A DNA stretch of 64,000 bases from an uncultured Bradyrhizobium sp. (GTDB lineage: Bacteria; Pseudomonadota; Alphaproteobacteria; Rhizobiales; Xanthobacteraceae), in contig NZ_CANSMR010000005.1 of NCBI RefSeq assembly GCF_947648125.1, positions 276,775-340,774 on the forward strand, in the 5' to 3' direction. Positions 58,410 through 64,000 of the stretch are shown here, piece by piece. The notes beneath the pieces were generated by a model, which was not told where the DNA came from, ran no database searches, and worked only from the letters and a program-made list of their open reading frames with translations. Within the stretch, counting starts at the first letter, position 1. Every line of letters begins with the position of its first letter. The translations under genes were made by a program, and so were the position numbers.

Positions 58410-59978
58410 ATGGCAAAATTCGATCTGAATGACAGCGGCGTTGTCGTGATCGTCGGCTCCGGTGCCGGCGGCGGAACGCTCGGCAATGAACTGGCGCAGA
58501 AGGGCGTCAAGGTCGTGATCCTGGAAGCCGGTCCGCGCATCGAGAACCAGGACTTCATCAACGATGAATGGGACAGCTTCACGCAGCTCGCCTGGTCCGA
58601 CGCGCGCTCGACGTCGGGCAGCTGGCGCGTCCACCAGGATTTTCCGGGCCTGCCGGCCTGGATCGTGAAGGCGGTCGGCGGCTCGACCACGCACTGGGCC
58701 GGCGCCTCGCTGCGCTTCGACGAGCATGAGTTCAAGATCAAGTCCGCCTATGGCGGCATCCCCGGCGCCAACCTGCTGGACTGGCCGATCACGCTCGCCG
58801 AGATGGAGCCGTGGTACGCCAAGGCCGAGGAGAAGATGGGCGTCACCCGCACCAACGGCATCCCCGGGCTGCCCGGCAACAACAATTTCAAGGTGATGGA
58901 AGCCGGCGCGAAAAAGCTCGGCTACAAGGAGGTGCACACCGGGCGGATGGCGATCAACAGCGAACCGCGCGACGGTCGCGGCTCCTGCCAGCAGATCGGC
59001 TTCTGCTTCCAGGGCTGCAAGTCGGGCGCCAAATGGTCGACGCTCTACACCGAGATCCCGAAGGGCGAAGCCACCGGCAATCTCGAAGTGCGCCCCGGCA
59101 GCATGGTGATCAAGATCGAGCACGACCAATCCGGCAAGGTCACCGGCGTGGTCTATGCCGATGCGACCGGCGCCATGCAGCGCCAGAAGGCCCGCGTCGT
59201 CGCGGTCGCCGGCAACTCGATCGAGAGCCCGCGGCTCTTGCTCAACAGCGCCTCCAGCATGTTCCCGGACGGACTCGCCAATTCATCGGGCCAGGTCGGC
59301 CGCAACTATATGCGGCACATGACCGGCAGTGTGTATGCGACCTTCGAGAAATCGGTGCACATGTATCGCGGCACCACGATGGCCGGCATTATCCGAGACG
59401 AAGCCAAGAACAACCCGAGCCGCGGCTTCGTCGGCGGCTACGAGATGGAGACGCTGTCGCTCGGCCTGCCCTTCATGGCGGCGTTCCTCAATCCCGGCGC
59501 CTGGGGCCGCAGCTTCACCAGCGCCATGGAAGGCTATCCGCGGATGGCCGGCATGTGGCTGGTCGGAGAGGACATGCCGCAGGAGACCAACCGCGTCACG
59601 CTGGACCCGAAGATCAAGGACAAGTTCGGCTTGCCGGTCGCCAGCGTGCATTTCGACGATCATCCGAACGACGTCGCGATGCGCGATCACGCCTACAAGC
59701 AGGGCTCCGCGGTCTATGAAGCAGTCGGCGCCACCGTGACCTACCCGACGCCGCCCTATCCCTCGACCCACAACATGGGCACCAACCGGATGAGCGAGAA
59801 GCCGCGCGACGGCGTGGTCAACAAGTTCGGCCAGACCCACGACATCAAGAACCTGTTCGTCTCCGACGGCAGCCAGTTCACCAGCGGGGCCGCGTGCAAC
59901 CCGACGCTGACGATCGTGTCACTGGCGATCCGGCAGGCCGACCACATCGCCGGCGCGATGCAGCGCAAGGAGATCTAA
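58410..59978 (+). CDS. GMC family oxidoreductase, FAD-dependent dehydrogenase subunit
   Basis: The 522-residue flavoprotein has the FAD dinucleotide fold VIVGSGAGGGTLGNELAQKG at the start, VKAVGGSTTHWAGASLRF for the GMC substrate/flavin loop, and the C-terminal GMC signature THNMGTNRMSEKPRDGVVNKFGQTHDIKNLFVSDGSQFTSGAACNPTLTIVSLAIRQADHI. It has no signal peptide, so it should be exported with its Tat-bearing partner. A cysteine-rich insert (GRGSCQQIGFCFQGCKSGAK) recalls the 3Fe-4S-binding Cys motif of FAD-dependent glucose/gluconate dehydrogenases. Substrate is probably a sugar, sugar acid or alcohol. Confidence 0.93.
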   Translation: MAKFDLNDSGVVVIVGSGAGGGTLGNELAQKGVKVVILEAGPRIENQDFINDEWDSFTQLAWSDARSTSGSWRVHQDFPGLPAWIVKAVGGSTTHWAGASLRFDEHEFKIKSAYGGIPGANLLDWPITLAEMEPWYAKAEEKMGVTRTNGIPGLPGNNNFKVMEAGAKKLGYKEVHTGRMAINSEPRDGRGSCQQIGFCFQGCKSGAKWSTLYTEIPKGEATGNLEVRPGSMVIKIEHDQSGKVTGVVYADATGAMQRQKARVVAVAGNSIESPRLLLNSASSMFPDGLANSSGQVGRNYMRHMTGSVYATFEKSVHMYRGTTMAGIIRDEAKNNPSRGFVGGYEMETLSLGLPFMAAFLNPGAWGRSFTSAMEGYPRMAGMWLVGEDMPQETNRVTLDPKIKDKFGLPVASVHFDDHPNDVAMRDHAYKQGSAVYEAVGATVTYPTPPYPSTHNMGTNRMSEKPRDGVVNKFGQTHDIKNLFVSDGSQFTSGAACNPTLTIVSLAIRQADHIAGAMQRKEI

Positions 59979-60022
59979 AAGATTGATGTGATCGGATTGA
60001 ATAGCAACTCCAGGGAGACTGC

Positions 60023-60142
60023 CCTCCCTCTCCCGCTTGCGGGGGAGGGCTGGGGTGGGGGCTCTCTCCGCGAGTCGCGTCGTGGAGGGAGCCCCCACCC
60101 GCTGCGCTACGCGCAGCGACCTCCCCCGCAAGCGGGAGAGGT
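60023..60142. repeat. inverted repeat, family F, after the GMC gene
   Basis: CTCTCCCGCTTGCGGGGGAG at the left matches CTCCCCCGCAAGCGGGAGAG at the right, with GGGTGGGGGCTC and GAGCCCCCACCC inside. It separates the convergent GMC and ribbon-helix-helix genes. Confidence 0.85.
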
Positions 60143-60151
60143 GGAAGAACC

Positions 60152-60472
60152 CTATTCCGCAGCATCCATGATCGCCGCCGTGCCCCGATAGTCCGGCATG
60201 ACCGCCGGCGCGTTCGCCTTGGCGCGGTAGATCAGGCAGGAACAGCGCAGCAGCGACGCGAAATTGTTCACCTCGCCGTGATGATCGAGCACCTCGTTGT
60301 GCAGGGTGGTGAGGAACTTGGCCAAGGTCATGCCTTCCTTGGCCGCGATCTCCTCCAGCGTGTCCCAGAACGACATCTCCAGCCGGATCGAGGTGCAATG
60401 GCCGTCGATCCGCAGCGATCTGGTCTGCGATTCATAGTCGCGTTGCGGCTGGTGCGCGAAAAGGTGGCACAT
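60152..60472 (-). CDS. ribbon-helix-helix domain-containing protein
   Basis: The 106-residue protein contains RSLRIDGHCTSIRLEMSFWDTLEEIAAKEGMTLAKFLTTLHNEV, a beta strand and two helices of the RHH_4 type usually seen in DNA-binding proteins of this group. A Cys-Ser-Cys in LLRCSCLIYRAK follows. The N-terminus MCHLFAHQPQRDYESQ is short. The target DNA is unknown; neighbouring GMC genes are on the other strand. Confidence 0.85.
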   Translation of the reverse strand: MCHLFAHQPQRDYESQTRSLRIDGHCTSIRLEMSFWDTLEEIAAKEGMTLAKFLTTLHNEVLDHHGEVNNFASLLRCSCLIYRAKANAPAVMPDYRGTAAIMDAAE

Positions 60473-60704
60473 GGCTATCCTCCCGATCAGATTATAATTT
60501 TTCTAAACGATATACCCGGGCGTGCGGCGTCACAATCGCCACGTAGGGCGTAGCTGACCCACACGCGAAGGTGAGCGTCTTCAAGGCGATGGGCCGGCTC
60601 CATCCCCAGCTAAAGGCGGCCATTCGCGGGCCGGCCCATGCATTTGGCAGGCGAGCCGACTAGAATGCCGGCGAACCTCGAATCCCTGTCCGATCACGCA
60701 AGCC

Positions 60705-62522
60705 ATGCCCGTCCGCCAGCTTCCCGAACAGCTCGTCAACCGCATCGCCGCCGGCGAGGTGGTCGAACGCCCTGCGAGCGTGGTCAAGGAACTGGTCGAG
60801 AACGCGATCGACGCCGGCGCCAGCCGGATCGACGTTTTCACCGATGGGGGTGGGCGGCGCCGGATCGGCATCACCGACGACGGCGGCGGCATGACGCGCA
60901 CCGACCTTGCGCTTGCGGTCGACCGCCACGCCACCTCCAAGCTCGATGACGAAGACCTCTTGCGCATCCGCACGCTCGGGTTCCGCGGCGAGGCGCTGCC
61001 GTCGATCGGCGCGGTCGCGAAGCTCGGCATCACCACGCGTCATGCCAGCGAGCCGCATGCCTGGTCGCTGTCGGTCGAGGGCGGCGAGAAGTCGGAGGTC
61101 ATGCCGGCCGCGCTCGGCCAGGGCACCCGCGTCGAGGTCAACGACCTCTTCTACGCAACGCCGGCGCGGCTGAAATTCCTCAAGACCGACCGCACCGAAG
61201 CGGAAGCGATCCGCGAGGTGGTGCGGCGCCTCGGCATGGCGCGGCCCGACATCGCCTTCACTTTGGCCGGCGAAGAGCGTGCGCCGGTCACCTGGGCCGC
61301 CGCGCTGCCCGGCGCGGCCGGCCGGCTGACGCGGCTCGGCGATATCCTGGGCGCGGACTTCCGCGCCAGCGCGATCGAGGTGCGCGCCGAGCGCGAGGGC
61401 GTCGTGGTCGAGGGCTTTGCCGCCGCGCCGTCGCTGACCCGCGCCAATGCGCTCGGGCAATATCTGTTCGTCAACGGCCGCCCGGTGCGCGACAAGCTGA
61501 TCCTCGGCGCCGTGCGCGCCGCCTATTCCGACTATCTGCCGCGCGACCGCCATCCCGTCGTGGCGCTGTTCGTCACCTGCGATCCGCAGGAGGTCGACGC
61601 CAATGTGCATCCGGCCAAGACCGAGGTGCGCTTCCGCAACGCCGGCCTGGTGCGCGCGCTGATCGTGCACGCCTTGAAGGATGGCCTGGCGCGCGAAGGC
61701 AAGCGCACTGCGGCCAACACCGCCGACGGCGCCGCGCTCTCGGCGTTCCGCCCCGCCTTCACCCCGCCGCGCCCGGGCAATTGGGACTGGCGTGCTTCGC
61801 CGTCCTATCCGGTCAATCCGATGCGCGCGTTCGAGGGCGCGGCGGCGCCCGCTTTCGCCGAGCCCGGACAGGCCGCCTTCGACGTCGGCACCCCGACTGC
61901 CGATGTGCGCTTCGAGGCGGCACCGGCACCCGATCTGCTCGACCGGCCGCTCGGCGCCGCGCGCACCCAGATCCACGAGACCTACATCGTCTCGCAGACC
62001 CGCGACGGCCTGATCGTGGTGGACCAGCACGCGGCGCACGAGCGCATCGTCTATGAGAGGCTGAAGGCCTCGCTGGCGAAGAACGGCGTGCAGCGGCAGA
62101 TCCTCTTGATCCCGGAGATCGTCGAGCTCGACGAGGCGACCGTCGAGAAGCTGCTCGACCGTGCCGAGGAGCTGGCCTCGTTCGGGCTCGCGATCGAATC
62201 CTTCGGCCCCGGCGCGGTCGCCGTGCGCGAGACGCCCTCGCTGCTCGGCAAGGCCAATGCGGCCGGGCTGCTCCGCGACCTCGCCGAGCACATGGCCGAG
62301 TGGGACGAAGCGCTGCCGCTGGAGCGCCGGCTGATGCATGTCGCCGCCACCATGGCCTGCCACGGCTCCGTCCGCGCCGGCCGCCGCCTCAAGCCGGAAG
62401 AGATGAACGCGCTGCTCCGCGAGATGGAAGACACGCCGAATTCCGGCCAGTGCAACCACGGCCGGCCGACCTATGTCGAATTGAAGCTGAGCGATATCGA
62501 GAAGCTGTTCGGGCGGCGGTGA
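60705..62522 (+). CDS. mutL: DNA mismatch repair protein MutL
   Basis: The 605-residue protein begins MPVRQLPEQLVNRIAAGEVVERPASVVKELVENAIDAGA with the GHKL ATPase. DDGGGM, TLGFRGEALPSIG and NGRPVRDKLI follow. The C-terminal domain starts after about residue 420 and holds DQHAAHERIVYER (D440), CHGSVRAGRRLKPEE and CNHGRPTYVEL, the elements of the metal-dependent nicking site of MutL proteins from organisms lacking MutH. An unstructured Pro/Ala linker separates the halves. A family G repeat follows 6 bases after the stop. Confidence 0.97.
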   Translation: MPVRQLPEQLVNRIAAGEVVERPASVVKELVENAIDAGASRIDVFTDGGGRRRIGITDDGGGMTRTDLALAVDRHATSKLDDEDLLRIRTLGFRGEALPSIGAVAKLGITTRHASEPHAWSLSVEGGEKSEVMPAALGQGTRVEVNDLFYATPARLKFLKTDRTEAEAIREVVRRLGMARPDIAFTLAGEERAPVTWAAALPGAAGRLTRLGDILGADFRASAIEVRAEREGVVVEGFAAAPSLTRANALGQYLFVNGRPVRDKLILGAVRAAYSDYLPRDRHPVVALFVTCDPQEVDANVHPAKTEVRFRNAGLVRALIVHALKDGLAREGKRTAANTADGAALSAFRPAFTPPRPGNWDWRASPSYPVNPMRAFEGAAAPAFAEPGQAAFDVGTPTADVRFEAAPAPDLLDRPLGAARTQIHETYIVSQTRDGLIVVDQHAAHERIVYERLKASLAKNGVQRQILLIPEIVELDEATVEKLLDRAEELASFGLAIESFGPGAVAVRETPSLLGKANAAGLLRDLAEHMAEWDEALPLERRLMHVAATMACHGSVRAGRRLKPEEMNALLREMEDTPNSGQCNHGRPTYVELKLSDIEKLFGRR

Positions 62523-62528
62523 ATATCC

Positions 62529-62620
62529 CGTAGGATGGGTAGAGCGCAGCGAAACCCATCGACTTTCATCCGCGCGGAGACATGATGGGTTTCGCTTCGC
62601 TCTACCCATCCTACGAATTC
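62529..62620. repeat. palindromic repeat, family G, copy 1, containing a stop codon
   Basis: CGTAGGATGGGTAGAGCGCA at the left mirrors CTCTACCCATCCTACG at the right, ending CTACGAATTC. The TAG of the minus-strand hypothetical gene (62611-62613) is provided by this end. Confidence 0.9.
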
Positions 62621-63228
62621 TTGCGCGTGAAGACCTCCAGCGCGGTGCGAAGTTGCGCGATCCATTCGTCGCCGTCCTCGAACCCGCCTGCTGCGATCCG
62701 CTTGCACACCTGATCGAGATCATCGCCATCGGCTACGTGCTTGCTGACCCGCCGCGCAATCGCGGCATAGCCCTCCGTCAGCAGCACAAGACCCGGCGCA
62801 TTCGCGGCAACATAATGCTCGCGCGCCTCGTGAAAGATGCTGATCGCCTCATAGTATCGACCGAGCGCCAGATCAAAAGCCCCCACCAGCCAGACGCCCG
62901 TTGCCTCGCGCAGCGGTCCGAGCTCCAGGGTCCGCACCAGCCCGAGCGAGCGTTCTGCAAGCTCGCGCGCGGCGAGCAGATTGTCCGGACTGACCGGCTT
63001 GTCGGAAACGCTCCAGCCCGGCCAGCAATCGGCCGCCGCGTTGAACGTCCACCGCTGAGCCATCATGAGCGCTTCACGCGCGTCACCATCCAGCGCGCCG
63101 CGATGGCGCTCGATCTGGTCGGCGGCGTCGCGTGCGCCCGCAAGCAATGCCGCATCGTCGCCCGCGCCGCGCAAGGCCTTGACCCGCGTCTCCAGCTGAC
63201 CGGCCAGCCCGGCAAGAGTGTCGACCAT
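62611..63228 (-). CDS. hypothetical helical protein of 205 residues
   Basis: The protein (MVDTLAGLAGQLETRVKAL) is alpha-helical, with ALMMAQRWTFNAAADCWPGW, LLAARELAERSLGLVRTLELGPLREATGVWLVGAFDLALGRYYEAI and ISIFHEAREHYVAAN reminiscent of TPR-type repeats. No signal or membrane segment. I do not recognise it. It lies between two family G repeats, and its stop is in the left one. Upstream is the second repeat, and beyond it rsmD on the same strand. Confidence 0.7.
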   Translation of the reverse strand: MVDTLAGLAGQLETRVKALRGAGDDAALLAGARDAADQIERHRGALDGDAREALMMAQRWTFNAAADCWPGWSVSDKPVSPDNLLAARELAERSLGLVRTLELGPLREATGVWLVGAFDLALGRYYEAISIFHEAREHYVAANAPGLVLLTEGYAAIARRVSKHVADGDDLDQVCKRIAAGGFEDGDEWIAQLRTALEVFTRKNS

Positions 63229-63264
63229 GGTTCGCGCTCCGCAAACGGTGATGAAGCAGCATCG

Positions 63265-63356
63265 CGTAGGATGGGTAGAGCGCAGCGAAACCCATCATGG
63301 TGCCGCGCGGACCAAAGTCGATGGATTTCGCTGCGCTCTACCCATCCTACGAATTC
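63265..63356. repeat. palindromic repeat, family G, copy 2, containing a stop codon
   Basis: CGTAGGATGGGTAGAGCGCA to CTACCCATCCTACGAATTC, about 90 percent like copy 1. The stop TAG of rsmD (63347-63349 on the minus strand) lies in its right end. Confidence 0.9.
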
Positions 63357-63907
63357 GAAATCTTCAGGAACACGAACTCCGTGTCGTCATACGCACGCCG
63401 CTCGAGCTCCTCGAACCCTTCGGGCGCAGCGAACGCCGCGGCCTTCGCCTCCTCCACAACGAGCAGCGCGCTCGGCGTCAGCCAGCCGCCGTCGCGCAGC
63501 GAGGCGAGCGCCTTGTCGGCGAGGCCCTTGCCATAGGGCGGATCGAGAAACACCAGCGAGAACGGCTCCACCGGATGCGCAGGTCCGAGATCGGTGGCAT
63601 CGCGGCGATAGACCTTGGTCGTCCCGCCAAGGCCGAGCGACTCGACATTGTTGCGCAGCAGCGCCCGCGCCTCGGCGCCATTGTCGACGAACAGGGTGAA
63701 CTTGGCGCCGCGCGAGGACGCCTCGATCCCGAGCGCGCCGGTGCCGGCAAACAGATCGAGCACGCGGGCGTCCTCGATCGGATTGTCGTAGGCGTGGATC
63801 AGGATGTTGAACACGGACTCGCGCAGGCGGTCCGCGGTCGGACGGATGTCCCGGCCCGACGGCGAAGCGAGATTGCGGCCCTTCAATCGTCCGCCAACAA
63901 CGCGCAT
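63347..63907 (-). CDS. rsmD: 16S rRNA (guanine(966)-N(2))-methyltransferase RsmD
   Basis: From MRVVGGRLKGRNLASPSGRD at 63907 the product is 186 residues. It methylates G966 of 16S rRNA (E. coli numbering) in the assembled 30S. IRPTADRLRESVFNIL is the family N-terminal segment, VLDLFAGTGALGIEASSRGA is the SAM loop and LVFLDPPYGKGL the catalytic DPPY. An upstream ATG at 63988 passes through a repeat and is rejected. The last codons overlap the family G repeat. Confidence 0.95.
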   Translation of the reverse strand: MRVVGGRLKGRNLASPSGRDIRPTADRLRESVFNILIHAYDNPIEDARVLDLFAGTGALGIEASSRGAKFTLFVDNGAEARALLRNNVESLGLGGTTKVYRRDATDLGPAHPVEPFSLVFLDPPYGKGLADKALASLRDGGWLTPSALLVVEEAKAAAFAAPEGFEELERRAYDDTEFVFLKISNS

Positions 63908-63945
63908 CAGGATGCCCTGATGTTGGCCGCTCGGGCGGTGTGCTC

Positions 63946-63985
63946 CCTTCCCCCTTGTGGGGAAGGGTTGGGGAAGGGGGTGCCC
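63946..63985. repeat. half of a family F repeat near the window end
   Basis: CTTCCCCCTTGTGGGGAAGG followed by TTGGGGAAGGGGG pairs internally; the matching arm is probably beyond the edge. It lies 38 bases upstream of rsmD. Confidence 0.55.
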
Positions 63986-64000
63986 CACGGGCAGACCACC

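Noticed and set aside
60660-62729. 689-codon minus-strand frame opposite mutL
   Set aside because: MutL motifs are unambiguous on the plus strand; the antisense product has no family features.

Overview
The window is a gene-dense, high-G+C piece of an alphaproteobacterial chromosome. It most resembles Bradyrhizobium or a close relative in the Nitrobacteraceae. The evidence is the protein set (small Bradyrhizobium-type orphan proteins, RibH2 behind an FMN riboswitch, a PetP/PetR pair, a two-subunit M16 peptidase) and many intergenic palindromic repeats of the kind scattered through that genus. No rRNA, tRNA, CRISPR array or intact prophage was seen. Most of the window is core housekeeping DNA.

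Layout. 0-5 kb: 3' end of carB, greA, a DoxX protein, and an AsnC-family regulator divergent from trxB, which is followed by a LysR regulator. 5-10 kb: a 0.54-kb gap with two intrinsic terminators (possible small RNAs or a leader), a DapA-like aldolase, a copper-type P1B ATPase divergent from a CsoR-family repressor with a clear operator. 10-17 kb: ychF, pth, rplY and ubiK on the minus strand, then a dienelactone hydrolase, a GNAT enzyme and lgt, a MidA-type methyltransferase and pgeF. 17-28 kb: a MerR regulator, a lipoprotein, prs, an SDR, ribH with its riboswitch, a YbjN protein, proC, a thioesterase, a tautomerase, hisS, a DUF2314 protein and ilvE. 28-36 kb: petP, petR and a sensor kinase, a cluster of small secreted proteins with an RNase T2, rlmJ, a cold-shock gene and an Omp25/31-type porin.

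36-46 kb: uvrC, pgsA, moaD, moaE, prmB, a degenerate EAL protein, a HAD protein, a stand-alone CheY, ribF and a maltose-type O-acetyltransferase. 46-48.3 kb is the one clearly accessory patch: small orphan genes, a transposase relic and terminal-repeat-like ends, sitting between ribF-maa and ileS-lspA. 48-56 kb: ileS, lspA, a conserved exported protein, two M16 peptidase subunits and arfB. 56-60 kb: a small cytochrome c, a VOC protein, a Tat-exported gluconate-2-dehydrogenase-subunit-3-like protein and a GMC flavoprotein, together a likely respiratory dehydrogenase. 60-64 kb: a ribbon-helix-helix protein, mutL, an unknown protein and rsmD.

The main signals beyond ordinary annotation are regulatory and repeat-based: a perfect CtrA box before the porin, two EcfG-like promoters with identical spacing (greA and the cold-shock gene), a structured cold-shock leader, a copper operator placed between -35 and -10 of an apparently leaderless repressor gene, a possible small RNA or attenuator before the DapA-like gene, a nested palindrome module shared by two repeat copies, and a repeat family whose terminal CTA provides the stop codons of two neighbouring genes.
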